In this document: piece by piece, positions 32,153 through 44,856 of the stretch
Layout: each line of letters starts with the position of its first letter
How positions within the stretch are numbered: position 1 is the stretch's first letter
Origin: Dicyema japonicum
Lineage: Eukaryota > Dicyemida > Rhombozoa > Dicyemidae
Assembly (NCBI GenBank): GCA_011109175.1
Contig: RDEW01000010.1
Coordinates: 290,494 to 354,493, forward strand
Direction: 5' to 3'
DNA length: 64,000 nucleotides
The notes under the pieces: generated by a model
Told to the model about the DNA's origin: nothing
The model's database searches: none
What the model saw: the letters and a program-made list of their open reading frames with translations, nothing else
Program-made: the position numbers and the translations under genes

Positions 32153-33089
32153 TATCTACCTAACATTTCTAATTCATTTAATGGCTAACATACTATTCTT
32201 TAAATTTTTTGAAAATATGTTGCCTGGCTATTAATTGATTTTATGGAACAATTGATTATAGCACAGCACATGCTAGTTTTATTTTTAATAAATTAGTTTT
32301 TCAGTTTGTGCTTCAAATTTTATATTTTCTGTGTTTAATTGAGCTAAACATGTCAAACTTTTATTTGTTCACGCATTTATATAAAAATTGAAGCTTTTTT
32401 TACATTAAAAATTTATATATTATATCTAGGGGTCATAAAGTTAAAAATTAATTTTATATATTTTAAATAAAAAATTATTTTAAAGCTATATTTAAATAAA
32501 TTATAAAGTTTTTTTATATATAGTTTTAAATACAAACAGTCCGACTTTGTTAATAGTTTTAAATACAAACAGTCCGACCTCGTTGTGGGGAAACCCAAAC
32601 TGTCGGGAAAACCTCTTTTTGGGAGATTTTATCTTTTTAATAGTCATAATTTAAGTGTTGCTTAATGGTGTGGTGTGACTTCTTTGCAATGAAGGAAGAA
32701 AGAAGAAAAGAAGACGAAAAATTCAGAAAATCAATGAAGGATCCATCAACAGGAGCAGCAGGAGACGTATTAGCTCATATTCTGCATGTGAGATCGGAGA
32801 AGTTGGCATCTTGTGGAAATTGCAACGTAAGGAAGTGAGGCTTGAATTGTAAGTCTTGAGAGATTTTTCCACCTCGGGCTCGTGTGAATGTCGAAACTGG
32901 TAGTGGGATCCCTTTATAAATGAGACTGAGCGTGTTGCATGGATGCTGATTCCATCAGAACCGCTAATTCATTTAAGTTAATCATTTCTCGAATTCTAGA
33001 AGCATTGAACCCTTTTACTACACTCATTGGTAAATTGGAAGGCTAGATGGATCCACTAGAGATATCCAAGGGCTCTTGTAATGCTCACG
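32153..33089. other. AT-rich 3' flank with a 33-nt tandem duplication
   Basis: 32521-32553 and 32554-32586 are two tandem units beginning TAGTTTTAAATACAAACAGT. A lysine/glutamate-rich plus-strand frame (MKEERRKEDEKFRKSMKDPS, about 32690-32835) has no recognised family. Confidence 0.5.
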
Positions 33090-33820
33090 TCATTAAAGTG
33101 CCATCAGAATCAATGATCCGATCTCTAAATACGGCACTTCTGACCCTTGGAATTTACTGCACGTACAAGGTCGTAGTGTATTATGGCCTCGAAAATTAAA
33201 AAAAAGCGGCTCTGCCTTTTTGACCACACTAGTAATGGTTGTGTCTTGTGACGAAACACTCGTAGAACCATGTTCAGGAATCTTGGAGTTACTGAGAAGA
33301 AAGCACCCTACTCCACCTCCGAACCAACGCTGCCGGAAGATCTCCCGATATTTTCCCTTACTGAAAACGAAGTAATACGAGGAATAAAGACTTTTACTCA
33401 CAGCTGTAGATAAGTTATGTACGGACCGCGCCCAGACCATGTAAAGGATTTAATTTAAGAAGTTACTGTTGAGGTGGGCTGCGAATTCAACCTGTGGTAC
33501 ATGGACAGAGGCGATGGAAGAGGCCAGATGTAATGTCATTATTTCCATACTCCCATGGGAAATCACTTGTTAGGACTCCACATGTGTGGACACCTTTTCT
33601 GGGGCCAGATCGTTGTCGGTACACTCTCATCTGGAGACGTGGGAGAGAAGGTCGAGGTCAGGAAAATCAGAAAGTACGGAAACACTCAGCGATAAAAACC
33701 ATTTCATTCCTATTGTGATGGAGACTTCCGACGCTGTGGGAGAGAAGACAGACGAATTTCTTTCCAATATCGGAAAAAGACTTGCTTCTAAGAAATACGA
33801 GGACTCTGGTTAATGCAGAA
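33090..33820 (+). mobile_element. LINE-C copy with internal deletion
   Basis: N-terminal RT-flanking frame LGVTEKKAPYSTSEPTLPED then FSLTENEVIRGIKTFTHS and GPRPDHVKDL (33275-33450) joins directly to the C-terminal domain: GRRWKRPDVMSLFPYSHGKSL, then HFIPIVMETSDAVGEKTDEF (33500-33810). The RT core between them is missing. Confidence 0.7.
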
Positions 33821-34250
33821 GCTCGAAATGGCGGTGATTAGAGGGAAAGTCTTTGCAATCCTGGTCTTCTTACCTGTTTACTTTTTTTTAAAAATTAATA
33901 TTTTTGTAAAAGTGATGCTAAATAACATTAATGTAGGGGAACCCTATAAATTGAAACTACCCTGGAGAAAAATACAATTCGCCTATAATAGGGGGGTCAA
34001 AGTATCCAAGAGTATTGTGAGAAGTAAATCTAAAATCCATAAGCATTTCTACTTCTATCTAATAATCAAACATCGACATAATATTTTTTTAAAATACGAC
34101 TTATGATGCAGTTATAAAGATAGCAGCTGCAGTTTATGCAAAGTGCAAGGCCAAATTGAAATAGGATTATCCCCTTGTTTTAATTCTAACCTTTGAAGAG
34201 AGCAAAAAAATATAGTTTCCTATTAATGAGTTTCTCATTGAATTATTTTG
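33821..34250. other. Spacer, nothing recognised
   Basis: A basic 97-codon plus-strand frame (33813-34106) has a hydrophobic start but no family similarity. Likely chance in AT-rich DNA. Confidence 0.3.
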
Positions 34251-35110
34251 CTTGAAAATCTGAAGGACAATGGAAGGTACTATGAGGCGACTCTGCAACA
34301 AATCAAGATCTCGCTACCATCCAAATGGAGTCCTTCAATGCTCTCCACTGTCACCACAACTCTTCAACCTCTACATAAACGACATTCCATAAATTTGCAA
34401 TGAAAACTGTCTAATCCTTTCATACGCCGACAATATCATTTTTTCTACTAGGGACAAAATCATATCATTTTTCAATCAGAGACTCAATCCGCTCGACAAA
34501 TGCTTGACAAGCTGGAACGAAGCGGAGGCTCGACAACAAAGTCCTCTGTTACGCTGTTTACCACTTACAAAAGATAGCTCCGTCGAACCAAAAATCCTTG
34601 TGAAGAACGAGGTTATTCTTATTAACAAAAAACCGAAGATTCTGGGAGTCACCTTTGATCAAGGACTCTCTTTTATCCGACATGCTGAGAACAAAATAAC
34701 CTCTATGAAGAAAATGAGAATTTTTAAAAGTGCTCTCAAACACTTAAAGAGTAAACTGGGAACCTTGCACAGTTAATGAACAATTTATCCGACCCACGAT
34801 GACATATGCAAGTCCTTCGTGGGCAATCAGATTTCACGCTACTAGTAATTGAAACTATCTGCAATCCAGGAGACTGAAGTTGATTAGATCAGAACACAAG
34901 ATCAAACCTATTGAAAATCTTCTAGTTGAATTAAAACGAAAATTCCTAAAGACAGTCAGTCTACCAAGCTGCCCTATTGCATATACTATCGAAATATCTA
35001 AGAACATGTAAAAAGTTTGAGCCGATGCCATGTCTAATGAGAACAGCAGTACAGGATTTTCGACCCCGACGGACTAGATAATTTAATTAGAGTTTGAATA
35101 TCGTATTCTG
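34250..35110 (+). mobile_element. LINE-B RT copy
   Basis: Frames: GVLQCSPLSPQLFNLYINDIP, LSYADNIIFSTRDK, LNPLDKCLTSWNEAEARQQS, PKILGVTFDQGLSFIRHAEN and VNEQFIRPTMTYASPSWAIRF. It ends in TAATTTAATTAGAGTTTG and an ATAAAATAAA tail. YADN replaces YADD. Dead. Confidence 0.75.
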
Positions 35111-35147
35111 TTAATAAAATAAACTTTATGAATGTATAGAAACAACC

Positions 35148-35231
35148 ATTCTCCAATTCAAACTAACTCCTCTATTCACCATAATCCATTCTCTAATGCA
35201 CACTAATCAATTCTTTAATTCACCCTAATTC
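35148..35231. repeat. Degenerate 21-nt minisatellite
   Basis: Four imperfect units of the type CCATTCTCyAATkCAmACTAAT in a row at the 3' edge of the LINE-B copy. Confidence 0.6.
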
Positions 35232-36615
35232 ATCAGAAAATAGGGGGAAGATGTCAAGGTCTCCCATTTTGTCGCATACTACGTCAAACATGTTTTTAGA
35301 CAAAATTAAAAATTTTGTTTTCCTCCGAAAAGAAGCAACCATTTGTTTTGGAATGATAAGGTTGCCTTATCAGCCCGGACGTGATATTATACGACAATAC
35401 CTTCTGTCCGAGAGCAAACTTCGTATCTAAAAATAAAGTTCCTTTTCGACACCACATTTCGCAAGACAATAAAAAGTTCAAAATGCCACACAGTGTCGAA
35501 AGCTTTGAATATATAAGGCAGACCGCTGTCAAACATCCTTTAGTTTCCAAAACCTTTACAATTGACGTGTTAACACTGTAAAGACAATCCACACAATAGC
35601 GATTTTTGCGAAAACCCCACTAGTGTTCTTTCAATATATCATTCTGTCTTTTTAGAACAAGATCCACCACGTCCAGTAAAATGGACTTTTAAATATTCTC
35701 TATTCAATTGATTCAAGTTCCTGACTCCTAATGTTGAGGAACGAATCATTCCACTATTACGTGTATGTGGATGCAGAGAATGGTTTTTCTCTCAAAGGAA
35801 AGAATCCTTTTGCTGGCAGAAAAAACGAAGAGATCGGTTATAAAGTTTGCTGTCCAGATGAGGCCCGATGCGAAGTTGAATGAGAATGAAAAGGAATTCT
35901 AAGACTAGCGAGAAATACTAGTGGAAATGATAATAACCTTTCCTTGAGAAAGCCTGTGACTTATTTTCTACTTACTTTAAATTAACAGTTTGGAAGGGAC
36001 TCAAGTTAAGAGTACCTCATCATCTCGACCTTCCTACCAAATAACCACAAGGCTAACTGGTCTGTGAGTTTAATGGTTAATTCGATCAAGTGGTTAATAG
36101 GTCAGAGTTAAAATTTGAGGTCCCTTTGTTCTACGAAATTTAAACTTAGCTTTAGTAGATGAAAACCCTTGTATTCTCTTTTTAAGCATGGACAAGTAGA
36201 CGGACTTGAGAGACATCGAAAGCCCAAAGTTCTGAACAAAATAAATGTCAGATGTACGAAGTATCCGGCTTCAAATTCCACCCAAATTGAAATAACTCAG
36301 TGATCATCTGTCAGAGCCTCTACATATGATACTTAATATGACTCTATGTATGGTCCTAGTTTTTTAATTTCCAATCATTAACTGAATTCTAAGTTTAATA
36401 TTTTTATTCTCAAACTCTGAAAATCAAATAATTTTCATACAAAAAATTGATAATGTCGGTTGTGATGAATTCATCATAATTATGCAATATTAGCATAATC
36501 ACGAAGATGATATCAGATTTTAAGTAATTTATTGTAAATTCCGTCACTAATTCATGGCTATTAGGATCCCCTAGGAGATGTCACTGAGCTGTTTTCTTAA
36601 CTTTCGCTTCTCCAC
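35232..36615. other. Spacer, possible decayed RT scraps
   Basis: 35296-35660 holds frames up to 98 codons on both strands, with a GILNFLLSC/DTVWHFEL-like hint of an RT on the minus strand, too weak to call. 35660-36615 shows nothing. Confidence 0.35.
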
Positions 36616-37315
36616 TTAAAAATATCGTAGCCACTTCACTATGTTGAGACATAATAGTATAATCAGCCAAATCCAATAAACCACAAATATGGCTTCCAAT
36701 ATTAGATTTATGGGCAGAACACACTGAACACTATAATTTTGTCCTATATATTTCCGAATTCTTTGACGTTAAAATCACATAAAACAACACGTGGAAAATA
36801 ATGGGAAGATTCTGACCGATTATTTGTGATCAGTCCACGTGCAATTTGTGTCCAAAATAAGTGATGCAACCATTAGAGAACAGAATATCAATAAATGTGA
36901 TTTGAAAAACCACGTTGGTGATGTATAATACTATGGATGTGATGTATATTATGGATATGCAGTCCTCGTTCTTATTTTCGTCACAGATTCCCAAAATTTG
37001 AAGGATTATTATAATCTTGCATTTAAATGAATTCTCATTCAGATAGAGATCCCTTACTTTCAATATTATACGAAAATATCGTACTATAGCATTAATAGTG
37101 ATTCTTCTGATCTGCTAATTTGAGGATTTGTTGTGATTCGCAACGTGCCCGAACACATTCCCGGTGTTAATACTCAAACTTCTTCTAGAATTCCAAAAAA
37201 TCAAAGGGATTTGGCATAAAAATCCGAATACCAAGAATAATAGTGGAATATATGGATAATAGCGAAGTTGGTGTTTAACTTTGTGTGATTCTGCTCACTT
37301 TTTTCCGTAATAAAT
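36616..37315 (-). pseudogene. Second innexin locus, truncated pseudogene
   Basis: Minus strand: RYYPYIPLLFLVFGFLCQIP with LIFWN (TM2, YYQWV...LW-like), NENSFKCKIIIILQILGIC, IIYITSIVLYITNVVFQITF (TM3), HYFPRVVLCDFNVKEFGNI (the innexin FPRVTxCDFxVR motif) and YSVQCVLPINLILEAIFVVY with WIWLIILLCLNIV (CVLPIN plus TM4). The blocks lie in different frames. A TA-repeat slip near 36738 and at least one more break are needed to join them. The TM1 exon is missing (a SINE-like sequence lies at 37400 instead) and the C-terminus stops at LRYF. It is diverged from the locus at 23154, so not a recent copy. Confidence 0.65.
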
Positions 37316-38034
37316 TGTTTAATAAAAATATTTAATTAATTATTAAAAAACTTAAAGTGAAGTGATTTTCGAGAAATTTAATTAAAATCAGAAATTAAAA
37401 TATGTAAATAGTCTATTAACTATGCCACGTGGCGTAAATGTTAACATGGTGCTAGATTTTTTGTTTATTTTTTCTGTTCCTCTTCTTCCTTTTTGCCTCC
37501 GGGCAGCTTGAATTGTAGTGTGCGTCACGTAGTTAACCATCTCTGGTGGCGCCAGACATCTTATAACAACCATCCAGAGGAGTTCCCCTTGGACGGCACT
37601 TCCTTAAGTCCGAACATGTGAAGACTGTTGAGGGAAACCTGGATCCCTGAATTTTTTCATTGCTTTTTTCTGGTTTAATAAATAAATACAGATTAATTTG
37701 TCACGTGCTTGTAGCTTCTGTGGATCATTGACTGCAACTCAAATAAACAAATTAATTTTTTTTAACAATTAAACAAATGTCAGTCCTTCTCGTTGAACAA
37801 ATTAATTGATAATATTTAATTGGTACATCAATTACACGTGTCATCTTTAATTATCGGCCATCCCAAACATTGGGGTACATCATGTTTTTGATGCAAGCAT
37901 AATATTTTGATGTGTTCACTGTGATTTTACAATTCGATATTTTTGAATTTCATTAAACAATGATTTCTTTAAATGCAAAAAGTGAAATTTTTTAGATTGA
38001 ATTAATTAAATTAAAATTATTTCCAAAGTAACTA
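37316..38034. other. AT-rich spacer with SINE-2 scraps
   Basis: 37415-37560 contains GTGGCGTAAATG and, in reverse, GTGGCGCCAGAGATGG, resembling SINE-2 heads. No gene found. Confidence 0.3.
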
Positions 38035-38210
38035 ACTCCTCGATCCTGACTCGTTTCAGCACTCCAGAACTTGTTACCAGGTAACGACGTTGTCCCCGAG
38101 GAAGAATTTTTGGATCCTCTTGATGCCTGCCAGGCATTGGGTGCCTCCTCAGTAAGGTGGATCCAGTGAAGCCATCGGAAGGAAGGAAAATAATTTTGAC
38201 AAACTATCCA
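38035..38210 (-). mobile_element. SINE-2 copy
   Basis: The reverse complement aligns with 60290-60450 over about 150 nt (shared blocks ACTGAGGAGGCACCCAATGC, CAGGCATCAAGAGGATCCAA, GTTACCTGGTAACAAG-like). Both end at GGATCG/GGATCA. Confidence 0.65.
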
Positions 38211-38239
38211 CGTGGCGCCACGCGATAATTTTTTTAAAT

Positions 38240-38520
38240 TATTTTTATTTATTTTAAAACCCCAAGACCATAAGAAAGAAAGAATTAATTTGCTAAATTA
38301 AGTGATCCCAGCCTCCAACATCTCTCGAATTCTCTTCGAATGTTCCGCCAGTGAACCAACAGCGTTTCTGAAGTGTCTTTTATTTCTGCAGAGAAGTTCT
38401 ATCGGAGTGCACTTTTTTAATGCCGATCTGAATTCTCCGCATGAACCACCCTCTCTCTGAATGGGTCTCCTAGCTTATTGCACATACGTAGGAAGCCCAG
38501 GTCATTTCTCTCTACCGAGG
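38240..38520 (-). mobile_element. LINE-B 3' end
   Basis: Minus-strand coding ends in AVGSLAEHSKRIREM and LEAG, followed by GGGATCACTTAATTTAGC and CTTTCTTTCTTATGG tail sequence. Same 'G(I)T-stop plus GGATCAC tail' end as other LINE-B copies. Confidence 0.6.
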
Positions 38521-38559
38521 AGTGATAATTATTCCATTACTCAACTCAGACAGAACTCA

Positions 38560-38740
38560 CAATTGATTATATAAGTAAAGAACAGTTATGTTAATTAACA
38601 AAATCCAAGGACTTTTTGTTAATTTTATATGCGTGTGATTCCGAGACAATCCAGTTCCTAGTAGTGAATCACTGATGACTGATCAATAGTGACTATGTGA
38701 GGAAGCATAACGAAATTGTTAGATGCAATCACCTGCATTT
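38560..38740 (-). mobile_element. SINE-1 fragment
   Basis: Reverse of the SINE-1 body (AGACAATCCAGTTCC...GTGAATCACTGATGAC in plus orientation), as at 31275-31310. The tRNA-like head is lost. Confidence 0.55.
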
Positions 38741-38759
38741 ATGTAGAGTGTATGCATCA

Positions 38760-39160
38760 AAAGTCTAAACGTCTAAAGACACATCAGATCGATCAATTGT
38801 TACGACGCAGAGGGTGAAAATCCGAGTTGACACTTCCATCATGAGTGACATTGAAGTTCAACACAATAAGCCAGACATTTTCGTTTATGACAAAATGATG
38901 TATGAGATTGTGATTATTGAAGTTGGAATCACCTCACAACAAGCACTATAGCATACAGAGGTGGATAAGCTATATAAGTATGACTTGCTCGCTGGAGAAT
39001 TGAGCATGTTATACGATGCTCCTGTGAGAATTATTCCCGTGGTTTTGACATGGTACGGGATTATCTCCACGTGCTACAGAAATCATTTAAAGTTCTCTCG
39101 TGCCAATAAGAGCGTATATTCAGTCATTGTTTTTAAAGAAAACGTTAGAAAGTATTATTG
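38760..39160 (+). mobile_element. LINE-D C-terminal nuclease-like fragment
   Basis: Plus-strand frames HNKPDIFVYDKMMYEIVIIEVGI and VDKLYKYDLLAGELSMLYDA with VRIIPVVLTWYGIIS. The PDI...D(K)...I-E-V order followed by KxxKYDLLAxEL...VPVVLTWxG is the restriction-like nuclease end of R2/R4-type elements. A related copy is at 63430. Confidence 0.7.
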
Positions 39161-40010
39161 TCGAGCACAAACATCGATTCAAGCAGCGATGCGACTGGAA
39201 AAGCGGGCAACTTTGCGAGGCGGCGGACCCACAGTCCGAGGGAAGTGAAGTCATGTGGATGGCTGGTGAAGATCCTCGTAAAAGAAGAAGTTCTGTTAGA
39301 TTAGTTCTTGATTGTAATTTTCAACAATATTATTTAAACTTTAGAAATAATAAACAATCTAAAATTCATAATTAAATCCGGTCAACTAACTTCTTCCACG
39401 CTCCCCTGTTCAGTGCCCTTTTTCGTGGTTATCGAGATCTTATTGTGTGAGAAGTTTACCACTGATTTTCTTTATATCGGTGTTGAGAATAACCGGAAGG
39501 GTTATTATACAAATTGAAGCAACGTAACCGGTCGATAATCCAAGTATCCTAGCTCTTTGGAAGAGCAATTTGGATATTAAAATGAACCTTAGAGACATCA
39601 AAATATAGTAAGTTCTACTATAAAGAAATCATCTCAAACAAAATCGAGATGTAAGGCAGGAAAAGACAAAATCAAGTTGATATATGCAAGATCACTAACC
39701 TCTTTCAAATTTGGGCCAAGTAAGATTGAACCCCGATGCTTCATGTACCCAGAACTTATTTCGTTTGTTCAGAACTTGGGGTTTCTGTTGTCTCTTGATT
39801 TCATCGTCTCATCCATGCAACGAGAAAAGAAGAATTAAGCTTTAATTTACAATGAAACGTGCAATAGAGATACTTGGACACTTCAACCCGCCACCAATTA
39901 TGGATTTGAAAATTCCAGAACCTTTTCCACATTGTGAGATATTAAATTAAATTTATTAATATTATGAAATATTTAATTTATTAATAATATTAATATAACC
40001 AGGAAACGAA
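39161..40010. other. WDR19 5' flank
   Basis: No gene recognised. The open frame from ATG 39852 ends after 30 codons and does not fit the WDR19 N-terminus. Confidence 0.4.
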
Positions 40011-43000
40011 ATGAAGGTACCTGCATTTTACCAAATTTAAGTTACTTTATGAATTGAAAATAAACTCACATAAATCAAACGTAGTATTTGCTTGGCAAAA
40101 TTTCAAGGAGACATATTTGGCAGCTGTGAGGTATCGAAATTAAAAATATTTTTAGTGATTCTAACATGATAAAAATTATCAACAGATTCGGGAAAATTGT
40201 CAATGAATTCGATTTGGGGGAGTATTTTCCATATTAAATATTCTAGTGAAGTCAAGAAATTTGTTGGAGTCCCAATGGAGCGTTTTTAACAGTAATTTTA
40301 AAAAACAGCAGCACGCTATTCATTTGGTCTGAATCAAAAAATAATAGATACAACGTGGACTCTGGTTTTAAGTAATTAGAGAGTTTAATTTCTAAGGGAA
40401 AGCCTCAACTGCATTGGATGGAGTCAGGATTCGACCCTGATCGCATGCGGCTCTTCCAAGGGGAATCTGTTGATCTTTAATGTTTTATCGAAAAAGTATT
40501 ATTTTAAATAACTAAAGAAAAACGTCAATTTTGGGAAAACATGTGAAATCAATAGCATATGCAGTCTGGGATTCAAATAACGTGTTGGCTCTGGCTTGCC
40601 AAGACAATAAAATTTCTATCTCCAATATGGAAGGGAGTACACTTCAGGAACTGAATCTTGCTTATTCCGCGAAAAAATTAAAATTTTCACAAATGAAAAA
40701 ACCCGGCAATTTTACAGGAACCCACAGCACTGTATAATATACGATTATTCAAAGTTGTCTCTAATTGCGAACAAACGAGTCATTTACCTGATTAACATAC
40801 ACACGAAGGAGGTTCCCATAGAAATTGTCTTTCAGGAAAAATACGGGAAAATAGTCGATTACGAATGGTTAAGGGATTCTGTTATCTTAGGTTCGGGACG
40901 GATACATTATTGTAGCTTTCATCACGGGAACAATCGTTGTCTTGTCTAGCCACATGAAGGAAATATATAAGGTACTCCGAGACTAGAATTTGAAGGAAAT
41001 TTCGAAAGTCACAGTTTTTGAAGGAAAAAAGTTAACGAGTTTTTCTGCCTGCCACAAATCCAACAGAATAGCAGTTTCGAGTAACGAACGGTAATTTTTT
41101 CATGGATTTTTTGCCAGTGTGGAGATTTTGTCGATGAAGGATGTCAGAGGACTCGATCATTCATTCGAATCAAAAAAAGACTTTACGATCCATTTTTTAG
41201 AATGGTCCTCGTGCGGATCCTATCTTGCTCTGGGAGGCTCAAATGGAAGCATTAATGTTTACCTATATAAACTCCCCGAGATTTATTGCAAAAATAAGTC
41301 AAAAATTGCATTCATGTCCTCTATTACGGAAATTACGGTGGTTGACATGGCAACCCAGGTTTACATGACGTTATATTCTAGAAAAGTAGTATCTCGTTTG
41401 AAGTCGCTTTGGAGCCTTCTTTTCTGGAACTCAATGATTCTCTAATAGCCGTCGGAATTAACAACAAGGTTATTTTCCATTCTCTGTTGGAAAAAGGTGA
41501 ACGATAAATCTCAGTTTAGATTCCCCCGTTGTCACGGAGATCGACTATTTTGATGAAATTGAAAAATTGAGAATAAATGATGTATTCGCAGCTGCCTTAT
41601 CAGGCGGCCAACTGAAATTATCGAAAGTACTTTTCTATATTCAAATTGCCATAAATTATCAACATTCTTAGATTAATTCGAAGCGGGATTTAGTCGAGCA
41701 GACATTCTCGATAAAGGAAATAGTAGACTTTTACATAACTCCCGACTTTCTGATATACTACACTGTACTAGTTTTCACTAAAAATAAAGAAAAAATGCAT
41801 TTTTTACTATTCGTTAACGAAAATGTCCCATTCGATCACATTCCCCGTGGAGACCTCAATCACAACCCTCTTTATGTCGACCGACACGTATTATACAATT
41901 TTGTGCACCACTTCAAGTTCACAACTCATCCGTCCATTCAAAGACTGTGTCGAAATTATCGAGGATTTTATATTTCCATGTGAAGGCGCAGTTTGGACGA
42001 CGGTGGAAGATATCGTCGTTTTTCTTGGTTGCAATAAAACGGAAATGGCCGTCTATGTGATTTCTGAAAGTTTTGGCGGTATTTATCGGTTATATTAAGA
42101 TTTTAAAATAAATTTAATAAGCAAATTTAAGAGAAAAAATATGAATATTCCGATTCATTTCGACAAACTGACTATGATCTCGTTAACTGCAACGGGGACA
42201 CTGGAGAGGGAAACATTTGCCGAGTTGGACGAATTTGTTAAAAGCAGAGTAAAATTCGATTTCTATGTTAGACTTTCAAGAGATCAGATCTGGCATCAAA
42301 AAGGTTTGCTTTCTTTGACAATTTCAGACAAATTGAATGTTCGTGTGAAGAAAATCAACAAATTATCACCAAGCTCGTCGAAAATGGAAAAATAATGGAA
42401 GGTAATCAATTTATCATTTAATTGACCACTTCGAATTTATTTCATTTTAAATTATTTACTTATTTTTATTGATAATTTTATTAAATATTTTAAATTATTA
42501 CAAATTTAAAATTTAATCAAAATATAATTTTTAGCAAAAAATTACGCGACAAAAGTCGGGGACGTAAAAACGGTCCTCGCATTGGAACCATTACTAGTAG
42601 GGACCAATTCTAATTTTAGGGATTAACTGATAAATTTCTAATATCTGGATATTTAATGATGTTTCTGAACAAGTATGATCAGGCTCAGGAATATTTTCTA
42701 AAATCGTCGGATCCGACAGCTGCATTAGAGGTTGATAATATTTGTAAGATTAGATGAGAGTCGACCTCATGCATTGGAATGAGGCAATGCTCTTGGCCAA
42801 GTCTCTAAAATCAGAATATTCTGGGTTTATCGCTTACGAGTACTCACAGCAAATGGAACTAACAGGAAATTATTCAGAGGCGATTAACTACTATAAAATA
42901 GTCATATATGACTTCAAAGACTCTGAATATGTGGAGAACGCAAAGGCCGGCTTGGCTCGAAGTCTTTTAAAAAATAAAGAATTCGATAGGTAATTTGAAT

Positions 43001-44856
43001 TTAAACGACTTTAGTGGGGCCAAAATTGCGTCCAAATTAAAAGACCCCGAGTCGCAAATTTCATGTGCTAACATTTTGGAGGAATTTAGTGTAAGAACTG
43101 CAATTGTACGATTTTGTAGATTTGGAAAGATGCCGGTTTGTTGTACGAAGCCGCTGGGGAGCACAACCTTGCTGCCAAAGTCTATTTAAATGGAGACTTA
43201 TGGTTATATCATTCACTTTTAGAATTTAAATATTTTCATTAAAAACTAAATCTAAAAAATTTAGGAATAAACTTGAAAGAATCAAGGACAAAATTACATC
43301 CAAGCCGATTTTATACAAATTGGGGGAAAGATTAGAGAAAAATAAGGAGTATAGAGATGCTGCTTCGGTTTTTGAGCGTGCAGGCGAATTTGTGCGTTCC
43401 GTCACGTTTTTTAAATTACTTAAATATAGAATTCTTCTAAATGAGCTGAACGATGCTGAAAATGCCATAAAAATTGCAAAGAAGTCACATTCGGATGAAG
43501 TTGTCCAGATTATTGCCGAGTTTTATTATGAAAAATTGTAGGTTCTTTGAAAAGATTGGCGATTTCAAAACAGCAATTAGATTTTTTGTAAAAATGGGAT
43601 TCCCCAGAGAGGCCCTACGATTGGCCCAAACTCACCATGAACTGGAATTTTACATATCTTTAATAGGTATATACTACTCCCATATTTCAGACAAGACCGA
43701 ATCAGAGGAATTACATTTTGAAATTGGAAATCACTTTGTGGAACAGAATAATCCAATAATGGCTGCGAAACACTTTCGATTGAGCAAGAGATCTAATAAA
43801 GTAATTTTTCTCATAATTTTTAGGCTCTGAGTGTCCTTTTGGATAGCCTCACTCCACAAACAATGAATTTGGCGGTGGAGATGATTGGAGAATCTGATGA
43901 CGCAAATCTGCGCGAAAAACTGTTAAAAGTGGTGGAGAAAAATAATGTGTTTTGATATTTTAACTGGTAGAATCAAAAACTACTTATACAACTTCATATT
44001 AATACAAGACATTACACAGAAGCTGTGAATATTTCAAAATGCATGGCAAACGAGCAGATCAAAGCAGGTTTGAGTCCACAATAACAACAGGAAATTATCT
44101 TCAGGCTATGGAATTCTTCTTAGATGCAGCTATTCCGTTAAATAAACTGAATCAAGCTTTACGTGACGATTTCTTGAACGATATTTCCATTTTACAAAGC
44201 TACAACTTAGCTAAGGTTTCCCTGTTAATATGTATTCCAGTATTATATGAAACATGATCAGAAGGTGTTGGCATTGAGTCTTCTAATGAGGATAGTAGAA
44301 AATATAGACAAATTCTCTACCCGTATTTATGTGATGTGACTACTTAGACGCTGTTTTGATTTTGAAAACAACCCTGGTTGAGTGCTATCGCTCAGAATTG
44401 GGGGAATATGTCTCACGTGTCTATAAAGTGTTGAAAAATCCGCAATATTATGACTTATTGGACGAAAAAAGCAAAAAGCAGATCGAAAATATAATGTAAT
44501 TTAGTTGAACGACTTGAAGGACTAAAAGAATGGCTCAAAATAAGGAAGATGCAATTTCTCCATGTCCTTTTTGTAATTTCCTACTTCCTTCGATGAAGCT
44601 TAAATGTGGGAGATGCACAAAATTCATTCCATTTTGTGTCGCTTCAGTTAATTACCTCGTTATATATTAATAGGGAAAACACGTGGTCAGGGACGAATGG
44701 ACTAGGTGCCCAAATTGCTATTTTTCTGCAAATTTTAAAGAATTTGAAAGGTTTTTGTAATTTAAGTACTCCAGTTTTGTAAAATGTGAGCAGAAATGTC
44801 CTATTTGTTCATTTAACGTTACTGATATTACAATGTCTCCACCATCTTGCTATTAG
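40011..44856 (+). CDS. WDR19: WDR19 / IFT144, IFT-A core subunit
   Basis: Start ATG 40011 (MK, then a 25-nt intron 40017-40041). I count 32 introns: 28 of them 21-30 nt, the others 45, 47, 62 and 133 nt (42402-42534). Removing all of them leaves an open frame of 1291 aa (human 1342). N-terminal WD40 propellers: VVFAWQNFKETYLAAVS, EICWSPNGAFLTVIL, IGWSQDSTLIACGSSKGNLL, FLEWSSCGSYLALGGSNGSI. Then TPR-like repeats, e.g. GYLMMFLNKYDQAQEYFLKS, WNEAMLLAKSL, EYRDAASVFERAGEF, IIAEFFEKIGDFKTAIRFF. The C-terminus has zinc knuckles CPFC, KCGRC, CPNC and CPIC, as in IFT144. The protein is a core part of the IFT-A complex for retrograde ciliary transport, so this animal builds cilia. Apparent frameshifts near 40264, 40892 and 43540 all resolve as introns. 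No damage is visible, so the gene is probably active. Confidence 0.95.

Noticed and set aside
39852-39941. ATG at 39852 as the WDR19 start
   Set aside because: The frame ends after 30 codons, and the next exon fits the WDR19 N-terminus only from ATG 40011 followed by a 25-nt intron.
40425-40450. tRNA box-B-like sequence GGATTCGACCCTGATC
   Set aside because: It lies in a WDR19 exon (SQDSTLIACG) and there is no box A.
40885-40920. Apparent frameshift in WDR19
   Set aside because: A 25-nt GT-AG intron here (after VIL, before AFITGTIVV) restores the frame and the family alignment. The same reasoning cleared 40222-40251 (30-nt intron) and 43520-43541.
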